64,000 nucleotides of DNA, taken from the NCBI GenBank assembly GCA_037074705.1, contig CM073594.1, forward strand, positions 62,802,509 to 62,866,508. The letters run 5' to 3'. Position numbers and translations under genes: made by a program. Origin of the DNA: Zhengitettix transpicula (Eukaryota > Arthropoda > Insecta > Orthoptera > Tetrigidae). Below the pieces are notes generated by a model. It had not been told where the DNA came from and ran no database searches. It saw only the letters and a program-made list of their open reading frames with translations. Shown one piece after another: positions 44,690 through 56,897 of this stretch. Positions within the stretch are counted from its first letter, which is position 1. Every line of letters starts with the position of its first letter.

Positions 44690-45290
44690 AGCGGATATGA
44701 GAGTTCTGAAATGGCGCGGTGGGCGGGAAAATGGCCGATGAACTGGAGCCGGATCGTAAACGACCTGGAAGGGCTTATAGAAGACATTAAGAAGATGGCT
44801 GGGAGAAACTGGTCCAGCTGATTAAGCGACTCGTATTCAATGACCTGAGTTTGGTGCAGTAGTCTTTTTTTTTTCTCGACAGTATGAATTTGATGCGAGA
44901 GCAGCTGTGCCGGGTTCCTTCCACGGTTTCTATTTTAAGGAATGGCGATCGGTGGCGTCTCGAACGTGACTGTCTGGCAGGAATAATGAGTGCAACGTGG
45001 GTAGATGGTGAGGTCTTTCACTTTCACTCTTGCGTGCACGCCGATGAGAGACTTGGCAACGCGGCGCAGCCCCTTCGACCAGTTTCGGAGGCTGCTTATT
45101 TATGAAGCCGCTTTGTGTGGGTCCGAAGCTGGCCGCTCGCTTGGCCTGCTGCATTCCTGCACAACAATTTCGCCAAAGTCGCCGTCCGTCGTCTGCCCGC
45201 CGCCAATTTGGGAACGTTCCATCAGCTTGCAAGTCACCAAAACGCGCGAGGAAAGATAAAAATGTTAGCCCGGGAAATGTTCGCTAACGA
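44690..45290. other. GC- and CpG-rich island
   Basis: Much richer in GC than the surroundings, with overlapping ORFs on both strands. At 44745-44820 the plus strand reads RIVNDLEGLIEDIKKMAGRNW before a stop, like the tail of non-LTR retrotransposon polyproteins (DI..MAGRNW). The rest is unrecognised. It may be a dead retroelement or a promoter island. Confidence 0.35.
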
Positions 45291-45935
45291 GCTTTCATCC
45301 TCAGTGGCTGGCCACCGAAGAACTCAAAACTGTAAATTACAATAAATTCAATTAATATCATTCAATCTTGGCTTGATCCCGTATGACAGCTAAGAAGAAA
45401 AAACGTCTGTAGGGCATTAGGATACCCAATCCCATATATTACCATGGTGCAACCTATGTTGGTACAAGACTCAAACGTAAGGCTGTGTCCATTTACAATA
45501 CAACTAGAATATGATTGAGGGGGAGAAAAATACACTACTTTAGTATACACAAGGGAAGTAAAAAATTACCATAGAGTCCATTTGATTGGTATCACTATAT
45601 TTCATAAACTTCCAGGGCAACCTCAAGCAATTAAAATATAATAAAACTCTATAAAAAGAACAGACCCTTTTTTGTCTTTGCTAATCGCCTATTCAATTAC
45701 TGAAGTACTATTCAAGTGTTCAGATCATTAATTTTATATTTTTATGTAAAGCTACACAGAAAATAAGTCTTGTCTGTAATAACATGTAGATTGTATTTAA
45801 TTAATTAGAGAAAAAAATATTATGGGCACTTGCCAAAAAATTTAAATCAATAGTGTATTTATCAAGGCCGGTACAAACTAATAAAATGAATACTTTTTGT
45901 CAAAAATATTCAAAAGTGAAGAGCTTTTGATTACT
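45291..45935. other. No gene recognised
   Basis: AT-rich sequence without a recognised feature. Confidence 0.45.
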
Positions 45936-46032
45936 GTAGTCATCATCATCTAAAAAGATTTTTTATATATATGAAAACACATATCTCATGTATATAACAG
46001 GATCTTTTCAGATGACAATGACTACAGTAGTT
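45936..46032. repeat. Short inverted repeat
   Basis: actgtagtcatcatcatct and aaaagatt on the left are inverted on the right as ggatcttttcagatgac and aatgactacagtag. It forms a 97-bp foldback with an AT loop. Confidence 0.75.
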
Positions 46033-48190
46033 GAAAGTTCATGAATTTTTGATTGACCAATACTTTCTTCAATTGAATTAAAGTGAATGATATTTGAACT
46101 AAACTCAGTTTATAGTGTATGATAAGTAATTATTCCAGGATGTAATTATAATTTCTGTAAAATTTCATGCCCTTAAATACCTCAGCTTCTTGATAGAGTC
46201 TACAAAATATGACATAACACCAATACACTGGACTTTGTGGGAGAAATGCCAAAAAAAAAGATTATACAGAAGCAGTAGACTGGTTTCAAAACAAACAAAA
46301 AAAACTGGAAATTGCAAAAGTGTACTGATACTGATATGTCAAAATATAATCTGGAAAAATTCTGGAATTGTTTGTTGGGGAAAATGTGGAATGTGTATTC
46401 CATACCATTAAAAAAAAATTATAATTAATTAAAGCACTTAAAGTCCAGTAAGACAGGAGACATTCCAAAGACCATGTGCAAGGAATCTGAAGCTGCATTA
46501 AGTATATGTAAAAACCAAATTACAACCAGATAACACAGACAAAAGCTCAGAGAATGTTTCGAGCTTTAGCTTGGTCTTTACCAAAATCAGGAAAACCATA
46601 ACATTAATTGATAACTAAATAGTGTGTAATATTAAGTTTAATTAGAACAGATATTATTAACTTGTACATCACTTAAGGAGCACATGAAATTAAAATTCAA
46701 TGATTCAATGTGATTTATTGGTTTTTACTCATCATCTGAAACAAAAGGATAAAATAGATACACATTTAATAAAAATATATAAGTTAACAGAAAAAAAACA
46801 AATAAGTGGATAATTAAGAAAATTGAATTGTGAATTTAAAAAACACATAATTGATTAAGTATCCAACAGGAAAAACAAATATGTGGATATTAAGAAAATT
46901 GAATTGTGAATTAAAAAAATACGTAAGTTAGAAAATTGAATAATATATTTTTTTGTTTATCTTTAGATTATATTTACAGATAAACAAAAAAAATATTTAA
47001 TAAATTTTCTAAATCATGTATTTTTTAATTATGTGGGAAAATTGGATTTATAACTGAGGAAATTAATGATATACGAGAATGTAATATATACCTATGTATA
47101 TATACAAGATAAAAAATCTATAAAACTATTAATTTAGAAAATACATTAATGAGTAATTTCACATAAATTAAAATGTACTGTGTACGCAATTGAGGAAATA
47201 ATTTAATAATATATGGGGGAATTATCCATTTGAAAATACATTAATAAGTAATTACACATTTGCAAAAATGTATAATTTGTGCTATATATGTATATATAAT
47301 TGAAGAAATAATATATAAAACCAAATATTGATAACAAACGAACGTCAATGAGTAATTACACACTTGGGGAAAATGCATGTGTGTATAATTGAAAAAATAA
47401 AAATTGAAGGAATTAAAATAAAATTGTTCAAAAATATAATTGTATAAATAGACTGATAGGAAATTGTTAGATAATAATGTTGTAAAGGGAGGGAGTTGTC
47501 GAAGAGAGCTCCTTAGGAATTGTCACAAAAGCTAGTCCCTATAATGGATCCGGGTGCCATCGTAACTGACGTTAGAAACATAACGACGAAGGGAAAAAGA
47601 AATTCCAATATGAATTTGTATTGGTGGTGAATTCCCTCACATCTACTTCATTCAACTTCTTCCACAACGAACTTTGCTCATAGAGAATTCAAGACTCGGC
47701 CTTCGTCACTAAGCAAACATTCCTCTCTTTCTTCTCTTCTTCCTTTCTTTTGTTTATTTTTTGTTCTTTTAAAAGAAACTCTCAACAAATAAAGACGCTG
47801 CTTGTTTCTTTATGAGGAGGCTTCCATTAAACAGAGTCCGCAGCCGGATAGTTAAAATATCTTAAAGCGGTTTTTGTTGAGACGAACCTGCCACAAGAGG
47901 TCGCGTTTTTCCATTGCGGATACCAACAAACTCTCCCAACGACCTTCTTAGTTTTTCTTTCTTCCTGGATGTAAATTTCTCTACCTTACCTCGCCCGTGA
48001 GCGGTATTCATTAAACGATAAATAAATCTTAAGAACGTTCATTAAAAAATTTAATGACATTACTGAGATTAAATCAGATCTTGTTCATATGTTTGTTGTT
48101 CGGGTGAAGATGGTTAGGTGAAGGTGAAGAGTGACAACACAGGTCGAGGGGGAGAGACTCGTAGAACAATGTTTTTTTTTCCCATTTCAG
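46033..48190. other. AT-rich intergenic DNA
   Basis: Several short local repeats (aagaaaattgaattgtgaat, ataagtaattacaca) between 46800 and 47400, and nothing coding. A GC-richer patch spans 47480-48010. A degraded ribozyme-like motif lies near 46555-46595 (minus strand). Confidence 0.4.
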
Positions 48191-48370
48191 TCAGTGAGTG
48201 AAGAATCAGGCAGTCAAGCGTTCAGCTGGATTCGTTACCAAGGCACAGGAACTCCCCCAATCCACTCTTCACGTTCATATTCCGAACCCGCCCCATTTTC
48301 AGGTACCGGAAAATTAAAGACGAGAATTTCTGTAAAGTTTCCTATAGTGGCAGGAAGGGACGATAGATGA
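48191..48370 (+). other. Possible terminal coding exon, unrecognised
   Basis: A strong acceptor (ttttttttcccatttcag) is followed by an open frame rich in Ser, Gly and Pro (SVSEESGSQAFSWIRYQGTG, then PPIHSSRSYSEPAPFSG) ending VAGRDDR and TGA. The composition looks coding-like, but no family or upstream exon is recognised. Confidence 0.22.
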
Positions 48371-48609
48371 TTTACATGAATGGTTACCAAATTGAAGCCC
48401 TGCGTCGAGGCTGAATAGAGAAAGGGCTTCCTGCAGGTAGAGAGACTACCTTTGCCCACCCTCTTACCTACTTACCCTCAACACGTTCTCCCCAATACAC
48501 GAAGCAGTTCCTGGCCGGTATTCAAATGAAGGCTTCCTGCAGAAACGGAAATTTCAGCTACGACACCAACGTTCGTTTTCTTGAGGGGCCATTAAGCTTC
48601 TTTTGAAGT

Positions 48610-48750
48610 ATGGTTACCAAAAGACGAGCCAACACGGCCTGTTTGGAGAACTGTATACTCCGGGGTCTTAGACCTTGGACATACGGCAACTGTTCTCTTT
48701 TCCTATTGGAGCAGTCGGACAGCTGCCTGCTTAACTGGTACTCTTTAAGA
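48610..48750 (+). repeat. Rep-A interspersed repeat, internal fragment
   Basis: cggcctgtttggagaactg, ctccggggtcttagacctt, gcatacgg-like (acatacgg) and ggagcagtcggacagctgcc match the 5' third of Rep-A. The later part is missing. Confidence 0.65.
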
Positions 48751-48840
48751 GCCAATGTTTCCGTGTTCCATCGTATTCACTTCTTAAACTGTATTTTTCC
48801 TAATGAATTTTTACTAGTATTATATATATATAATATATAT

Positions 48841-49741
48841 TGTAATGAATAACTGGACAGCTTTAATTAAATGAATCAATTAACAACATTTATTAATCTT
48901 TAAAAGAAATTTATTATTGTTGATAAATTTTACAATGTACGAAACCTATTTATCTCAGGGTCACTACTGGGTTTAATAATTAGAACAAAATCAACGTATA
49001 AACTGACAATTAACAATTCAAAATATAAAAGTTAACCTAAAACAATATGAAAAAAGTGAAAAGAAAGCTGAACGAAATCTGACTATACCTTTTTAATTAT
49101 CGTTTACAAAATTTTTATAAAAATATTGTTACTCACGGACCGTCTGTCTGGTACCAGATCTCTCTCTTATATCTTGAAAACTACCACACTAAAAGGCCAT
49201 TTTTACACTGATTCTTCACTTCATTGAAAGCTTTAATACACACGATTTAAAATACTCGTCCTCTGCTATCTGGAATCTCGGATGAGCCGCCCCCTTTGGT
49301 CAGCTAGTGGATGCCGGTCTCCTCTATGCGATAATTGTTCAATCAGCGGAAGCAATCGTTTGCTTCACCGAGTGCAAATTATTAAATAAATCTCTCCGTA
49401 AAATATTTGCTTGCTTTCATGTAGAAATACAGGATCTCGCCGTTCGTACTTTTTAACAGTTTCCTCTCTCGTATGCAGATTTTTTACTCCTTCACCTCTC
49501 AATCGCCGATTCCAGACTTTTAGATCATCAGACTTTTACGTTTTTCAGTTCCCCACGTGAACTGAACTGTTCCGTTTCTCGCAGCCAACTGCCTTTCCAA
49601 GTGCATACTGAGTTTAAGCACGCGCCGTCTCCATTGTTGAACAAAGGAAAAACCCGCCTTCATTGTCGCATATACGCATTCGTACAGCTAACAATTTAAT
49701 TATATTAAAAACAATTAATGGCCTGTTTAATAGGCATTACA
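48841..49741 (+). mobile_element. TGTAAT-type solo-LTR-like element, copy 2
   Basis: 901 bp that begin TGTAATGA and end GGCATTACA, i.e. TG...CA edges with a 6-bp inverted TGTAAT/ATTACA. ATAT flanks both sides (low-complexity target). It contains tctcagggtcactactggg. No ORF, so a solo LTR is the simplest reading. Confidence 0.6.
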
Positions 49742-49766
49742 ATATATATATATATATATATATATG
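49742..49766. repeat. (AT)n microsatellite
   Basis: A TA run at the edge of the LTR-like element. Confidence 0.9.
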
Positions 49767-50340
49767 TATATTTATATATATTCTTAGTTATATCTCCATG
49801 AGAAAAATGTTGTGTTCCAGGTTACTAATCATAGTTTCTAGTAACTAATACTAATTTAATGACGTATAAAATTTTCCTAAAGCGAGGACTAATTGATTTA
49901 ATAAAAATAATATAAAACCGTCCAATTGAAGCACGTTTATCGATCAGAAAAATAAATTCTCGATTTAGATTTTTTTAAATTTATTTGCGGTAGTTCTCAG
50001 CTGAGGAAACTGGACATTAATAGGAAAAGAAACATAATGAGAGCTATACAAAACCACTATTAAATACACATAAGAAACTACATAACGGAAAAAATAATTC
50101 TCAAACGACAACTAAAGAAATGAAGTGAAAATTTAACATGAGATTGTAATGTAAATTACACTTTTAACTACCCCAGACGATTCCTAGTCCGTTGACGGTG
50201 TTTTAACACGAAAAAAAAAAGAAGAATTCTGCAGCAATAAATCGTCCGATAGCAAACAAATCCAATATTTACCGATTTATGAATCAATCGACCGAATAAT
50301 AAGCGCCAGTAACGAGCAGAGTTTTACAGATCTGTACAAA
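49767..50340. other. No gene recognised
   Basis: AT-rich, with no recognised feature. Confidence 0.4.
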
Positions 50341-50344
50341 TAGA

Positions 50345-50460
50345 TTAAAAGCACTACTATGGTGCGGGTGGTGGTGGATGAGGTTTACATAAAACGTAAT
50401 GAAAATAAGACCCATATGAGTGTCGACTCCGGAGTTATAGGAGTCGCAGACTTTAGCTAA
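50345..50460 (+). mobile_element. Helitron C-family fragment
   Basis: gtgcgggtggtggtgga, ggtttaca, atgagtgtcgactccgg and ggagtcgcagactttag match the interior of Helitron C at 55125-55215. Both ends are missing. Confidence 0.65.
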
Positions 50461-50496
50461 TAATATTCTTAATATTTTTTTTTTTTGGAATTATTT

Positions 50497-50965
50497 TATA
50501 TCTGAACAGTATAAACTTTAATCATGATGCGAGTGTTTGCAAGATCTTACGATGTCTTCTATTGTGATCCTGAACATCGCCGTTGGTAACTAATAAATTT
50601 CCATTAACATTTTTTTACGGATTTTATAGTTTCCAAAATGTTTTTTTTCTTGGTAGTGTTATTATTCCTCGAGTCTTCAACAAAGAATAATAACATTATC
50701 TGTAATTTTACCCACGATTCGGTCTTTTACATCTGAACAGTATAAACTTTAATCATGATGCGAGTGTTTGCAAGATCTTACGATTGCTCCTATTGTGATC
50801 CTGAACATCGCCGTTGGTAACTAATAAATTTCCATTTCCATTTTTTTTACGGATTTTATAGTTTCCAAAATGTTTTTTTTCTTGGTAGTGTTATTATTCC
50901 TCGAGTCTTCAACAAAGAATAATAACATTATCTGTAATTTTACCCACGTTTCGGTCCTTCAAAGT
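50497..50965. repeat. 231-bp tandem duplication, nearly identical copies
   Basis: tctgaacagtataaac occurs at 50501 and 50732 and almost everything between is repeated, including gatcctgaacatcgccg, ggtagtgttattattcc and acccacg(a/t)ttcggtc. The high identity points to a recent duplication. Confidence 0.9.
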
Positions 50966-52009
50966 CTTTGAAAAATTTTTAATGAGCGCGAATTAAGTCT
51001 CCAATGACCATATAACATTAATTTTAAAAAATTGACTTTTTCAAATACATGAAAAAGAAAAAAGTCTACAGTATTATGTTAGATTGGTCACTAGTGATAA
51101 GAAAATTTAGTAAAAATTTATGTTCTTATTACAGGAATCATACAAAAATTAAATTGCCCGAAGCTCTTTTGACAAAATAAATTACAACTTCTTAATTTCT
51201 GCGACTGGTATAAAAAATATGGAGCAATTTAATTAATAGTTTTCTTTGTTGGGTAATTTTTTTTTCTACGAATTTAAAAAAAATACCTGATATCAAAATA
51301 TTTTTCAATGAATAAAAGTCGTTTTTTGTAACCGCTGAAGAAAACTGTATCCGATTGATCGATTACTCCAACCATTTTTTTTTCTCCCTGGCCGTCGTTG
51401 GAACGATCTCCCAGAGACTTTTGCAGAACCAAGTCTTGACGGTTCTGTCATAACATGCCACTCAACTATGGCCAGAGAGAATCAAGTCACACACACACAC
51501 ACACACACACAAAATCGTATCAACCATTTTGTTTACTTATTTATTTTGCCTTCACGGGAGAAGGAAAACTCATCCATTAAAATTTACGAGCTGTCGGCAA
51601 AACTCAGACTTCGCTTGATGACCAATGTTGCCAAAGTGATAAATCAAACCATGGCTGAAAGGCATTCGGGGATGTGAGAAGGGGGAAAAAAAAGGAGAGA
51701 CAGAAGAACTGGCTTCACGAAGAAGATGTCTCTTTTAACCAAAACTCCCATTAGTTTGTGTCACTCAAGAACGCCCGTAATATGCTCTTTTTTTGTGTGA
51801 TGCACGAGGATGATTGACACGCTCAGGGGATTATGCACATTTTAAAGATGACCAATGTCTCTAATTAAATCAATTTCTAAATTATTGGATTGTTTAAGTA
51901 GCGTAATATTGTGGCCAGGCTATTGTAAGTAAACTTGAACAGTCAGCATACCGTAAGAATGCAGAGATTGGAGTGTTTCCAGTCTGCATTGTTGTTGGCT
52001 GCGGGGGGG
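50966..52009. other. No gene recognised
   Basis: Intergenic. The 69-codon ORF over the AC repeat is an artefact of the microsatellite. Confidence 0.4.
51487..51511. repeat. (AC)n microsatellite
   Basis: Twelve AC units. Confidence 0.95.
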
Positions 52010-52465
52010 GGGGGATGTAGACAGGCTATGTATAGGGTAATCCACATAGTGGCAACTCCCCTGTTATAGCATAGGAAAGGGGGGATGCGGAAGGGTGGAG
52101 GAAGGTAGCCAATGGTTAACTAGGGTCCCCGGGCTATAGTTTAAGGATCCTACCCGGCATTCGCCTAAAAGTAATGCAGGACAAACCCTATATAAACCTG
52201 CATCAGGTAGGTCGGGCATTTGGCACTTGTCCCACGCCCTTCCGATGGCGGCAGAGGGGTTTGCTGTGGGGTCGCAGCTTATCCCTCGCCATGCCTTGGC
52301 CAGTTTAGGAGACAGCTGGCCGACTATTCCAATAGGAATAGCGGATAACTCTTACCGTATGCCCAAGGTCTGTGACCCCGGAACATACACCTCTCAAAAC
52401 AGAATAGGAATAGCGGACAACTCTTACCATGTGCCCAAGCCTAAGCGCGACTGTGTGTGATGTTA
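52010..52465 (-). repeat. Rep-A interspersed repeat, inverted copy
   Basis: The reverse of the 1290-1700 copy, with the same landmarks (ggtagccaa, aaccctagttaac-type junction, cctgcatcaggtaggtcggg, ggcagctggccgactattcc). Near 52395-52440 an internal segment (gaatagcgga, aactcttacc) is duplicated. A poly-G tract at 52002-52014 borders it. Confidence 0.75.
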
Positions 52466-52719
52466 AAAGCTGTGACGAAATACTCACTCTGCTCGTGGCG
52501 GTCAACATGGAAAGATCGATTGATAAGTTGTCTCACAGATTACAGAGGTTGGTTAGAGAGATGTTAGCATTTTAGGGAAAGTTAAGTTAAACTTGTTGTA
52601 AATTAATTTCAATATTTATGTATTTTTCTATAAATTCATTGCAAGTATCTATAATTATTTTAGAGGCCCGACAAAGCGACCCTTGAGATATTAAGTGTCT
52701 CGTAAGTAACCCGTATATT
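52466..52719. other. No gene recognised
   Basis: Short spacer between Rep-A and the next LTR-like element. Confidence 0.4.
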
Positions 52720-53687
52720 GTAATATACAAATGGAAAGGCTTTTATTAAATGAAATATTAATAAAATTTACAAACTATTGATTTATTTTGTAGCAATCAT
52801 TTAAAAATTACAAAGTTAAAATATTCAATCTCTCAGGGTCATAACTGGGTTTGATAACGGACGAATAATATTTATAATCTTATCAACAACAAATTACAAT
52901 TAAAATAAAAAGAAATTTACTCGTCAATTAAACTAGAACGAAATTTAATTGTGAAAGAAATTAAAAGTAAAAAGATTGACTCCGATTAACAATTTTAATC
53001 AAAAAGAGAACGAAATCTGACGGCTATCTTTCAATTACGTTTACATAATTAATTTTTTTTAATTGTTACTCACGTCTGCCCAGCATTCCAGCGTACCTTT
53101 AATTTTCGAAACACTATAGCGGGTTTTACACTGCTTCTAAACTCACATATTCTGCACCAAATTCTTAAGCCAAAACTTTATATGATGTCAGGAACTCGGA
53201 TGATCCTCCTTTCGTCATCTATCGGTTGACCGCTCGCCTTAGGTGAATTCTGCGATTTGTCAATTGGGTATTCTTTATTGTTCCGGACTTAAACTAAAAA
53301 TTTGGCTATTTATGGCCGGCTACGGACACAAAAACTGTTTTTTTTTAGCAGGTTTCGACGTTATACGTTTATGAATGTTTTACTTTGCCCTGCTAATTGC
53401 CAACCCTGTTGAATTCTCCTTCCAAAAACTGTTATACCTCGACGAGGTCTTTCCGTGAACTGTATCTCATATCTCCACGCGAACTGTATCTCACCATATC
53501 TCGCAGCCAACTTTACTTTCGTCTCACAATTTGAGCGCGCATACGCCATTTTGACGGACCTTCCGACAAAGGAACAGAGCCGGATTTTCTATTGTTGATC
53601 CAAAAGCTCCTGCCGCTATAATGAGTTTCTCAAACAATTTATATTTTTATGTTGAAACAATTAATGTCCTAATTAATTGGCATTACA
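52720..53687 (+). mobile_element. TGTAAT-type solo-LTR-like element, copy 3
   Basis: 968 bp from TGTAATAT to GGCATTACA, flanked by ATAT on both sides (52716-52719, 53688-53691). It contains tctcagggtcataactggg and shares blocks with copies 1 and 2. No coding region. Confidence 0.62.
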
Positions 53688-54154
53688 ATATAAAACATTT
53701 ATATAAAAATTTAATTTGTAATCAATTTCAGAATTTCACGTTGACGAATTTGTGAATAATCATTTACTTTCCCAAAACCATCCATAGATTAAAGTTTCCG
53801 TTTAAATAAACTGTGAAAATTAAAATTAAAAAATTAAGGTTACCACTAATTTGCACTAGCAGGTCCTTTTAGAAAACTCGGCGGTTCGCAAATGAGTCAA
53901 TCAGGCTGAAGGAAACGTATTAGAGAGGGTAAACAATCAATCTGACATGTCGGAAGGCGTGTCTTTGACAAAATATGTCGAAAGTCTACTAAATTTTTTT
54001 AACTATACTTTTTAATACTACACGAGACTTTGTGACACTTTTCTGTCAGTGATATTTTTTTCCGGAAATAAAATCTCCATCCACATTAGTTTGACAGTAA
54101 CGCAAAATTTCTGTCAATTCAACGAAATAGCTTGAGTCAGGAGTATATTAAATA
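53688..54154. other. No gene recognised
   Basis: AT-rich spacer. Confidence 0.4.
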
Positions 54155-55541
54155 TCAATATATAAAAATGAATGCTGTCTGTCTGTATGCGGTCCTAAGT
54201 CATTCATCCGATTCGGTGAGTTGTTGTGCGCAATCCCAGGAAGGCTTCTGTCGGGTTTTCGAAGCGGTAGGAAACTCCCAAAGGGTGAACGGAGGTGAAA
54301 TTTAAAAACCTACTAAAATGGCCGTTGGTGGCGTCGATTAATTACGTTTTGATGTGATTAATACTTTTTATCCAGATGTATTTTGCGACCCCTTAAAGCA
54401 CCAATAAGGGAGCGATACTAGTTGAGAATGAATGAGAGTATGAGATTCTTTTGTCTGGTAGCCGTAATGGCATTTTATTACGTTATGTATGAATGAGTAA
54501 ACCAAACGATGATACTTCAGTAATGACAAATTATTAGTTTGTTAAAAGTATATGAAACGTCATCGCGGAGCAGATTCTAAGAAGAAAGAATTCCGTCCAC
54601 TAGACTAGGAAGCGGGACCTCCAGTTAGATGTCACCGCTGCTGCAGCTGCACCAATAAGGGAGGGCGTTGAGGGGGGTTACATAAAATAAACGCGAAACA
54701 ACCGAGATAGGTGTCAAATACAGGGTTATATATGTCTGAGTTTAATTCTGACATTCACTACGCCAGATAAGTTGTAGATCAGCCCCTAAGTGTGGGGGTA
54801 GGAGAGGATGTGGCTGAAAGGCCGTTACTTAAAGTAATGAGTAAACAGCACAGATTGGTGTTGAATTTGGGGTTATGGAAGTCACTGAGCCTAATTTTGA
54901 CATTTACCATACTGGTTCAGACGTAGTTCAGCCACTAGGAGTGGGGGGGGGGGGGGTGGAAGGGGGTGAAACAAATTACCGTTTAAAATCTTAAATGCGT
55001 AGACCAGTTTCTACCAAACTTTATACACATGCTACTTACGATCCAGGAACGAACACTGATGGCTTAAGACACCTACCGCCTCTATGGACGGGAGTTGAGG
55101 GGGAGGAATTTAAAAGCACTACTAGTGTGCGGGTGGTGGTGGAAAAGGTTTACACAAAATGCAATGAAAAAAAGAACGATATGAGTGTCAACTCCGGGGT
55201 TATAGGAGTCGCAGACTTTAATTCTAGCATTAACCATGGTGGTTGAAGAAATTTTATGTTCCACTACGTGGTGGTGGACGCGGTTAACTACCGGGAGTAG
55301 TTTTAGACTTTATTAAGTTAGGGATTATTTTTAGTGTTTAAATTGGTCATTTATTTATTATTTGAAGTTAGATGCTGAGGGGATAGGTCGGGGGGGGGGG
55401 GGGAATGTAAATAGGTAAATGTTCCAAACACTGGCGCTTTTGATGCTGGTTAAATGAACGTTTACCAAGATTAGAGTCGAATTGTTTTTAACTCCGGGCT
55501 AATTTAAATAAATACCCGGGCAACGCCGTGCACTCAGCTAG
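54155..55541 (+). mobile_element. Non-autonomous Helitron C
   Basis: Starts TCAATATATAAAAATGAATG followed by ctgtctgtctgtatg, a common Helitron 5' pattern, and ends cccgggcaacgccgtgcac, tcag, CTAG before T. It lies between A (54154) and T (55542). The interior has loosely repeated blocks (gtgtcaaatacaggg / gtgttgaatttggg / gtgtcaactccggg) and poly-G tracts at 54943 and 55391. No Rep/helicase ORF. Confidence 0.8.
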
Positions 55542-56649
55542 TAATAAATAATTTAAAATTGTTTTGTTCCTGAATATATATATATATAATTTTACGGGAA
55601 GAAGAAAGTTAATTATGATGAATAAAAATGTATCAATATAACTTGAAGTAATTAATTTACCGTGATATTTCTTCAATAATTATTATCTCAGAAGAAACCA
55701 GTACTGTTGCTGTAATTTTTGGCGCTGTTAATGAAGGAATTTATATACTGAGCATTGTTTATTTTTTTCGTGTTACAGAGTGGCAAAAAAAAATATCTTT
55801 TACTGCCGAGTATCAATATGGCAGCTTTATGACTGTACTACTTGAGTCATATCGATGAAAAATTTTGTTGCCACGCTTACATTGAACGTAAAACCAATTT
55901 TTCGATTAATATACGTACTTAATTTTCCCTTAAGAGAATAGAAGTGAAGTATTTGTAATCAAACAAAGATGAATAGAACTTTCTCTAATGACTTTGCCGT
56001 GTTATTCGTTTTGTTTTAATTTACCAAGAGTTGGTAACTGTCTTGTAAGATTGGCTCCGTTTTTTATTTCCGAAGGGCAATGTCCCAGGTTAATCTGTTA
56101 AATAAGCTGCTATCCAACCATCAGCCACGCTGCTCTGTGTGTGTGTGTCTTATAATTATCTGGACCGACCTAATAATATTAACAGATTGAGTGTTAGATA
56201 TTCGCCATGAGGGGGCGTCATTTACTTGATTAAATTACCTTGGAAATGTTTCTCTTTTAAAAGATTTCACGTTGTGATTTGGTCGGTAACCCACTCAATA
56301 CTCGTGACGATTAAGTTTAATTAGAAATTCGCTGTTTTTTCTTCTTTTACTGTGGTTGTGGGAAAAAAGAAATTTAATGACGTTTCAACTTCAAATATAA
56401 ACCAGTTTCATACAAAAAAATTTGCAAAATTCAACAAGGAATTTCATTTAAGATATTTATTCTATCACAAGCAGATTACTATTATTTTTTCAGAATCCAA
56501 TATTTTTTAAATTATTTTATCAGTCATAATATTTTTGAAATAGAAAAAACCAGCTGATTTGAGTCATTTCGGCCGCTAACCGCACGTCAGATTTGTTAAC
56601 CAAAATTTTCATTCATAATTTATAATTTAATGTAATTGAAATTGTACAC
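55542..56649. other. No gene recognised
   Basis: AT-rich intergenic sequence with no recognised feature. Confidence 0.4.
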
Positions 56650-56678
56650 CTGAAGAGGCCGAGAATCAGGAATGAAAC
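56650..56678 (+). ncRNA. Hammerhead-ribozyme-like core
   Basis: CTGAAGA, then GGCCGAGAATCAGGAAT, then GAAAC and GTTGG. It is followed by ttgttaataaactt, the same tail seen at 17.1 and 20.5 kb. Stem II pairs poorly. Confidence 0.35.
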
Positions 56679-56897
56679 GTTGGGTTTGTTCAATATTATG
56701 TTTTACATTTGTTAATAAACTTTTCTGACTAATGGGATGTTTTTTTAACATTTATTTAAGAAGTGGAAAACATAAAAAGAAAATTTCACAAATTTGTCCC
56801 AGCAGCAAAAATATACCTTTTCATTTCTGAATGTCCTAATTTAATTTCCATATATAATACACCTATTATTATAAATATCAAAATTTAATTTATTTTA

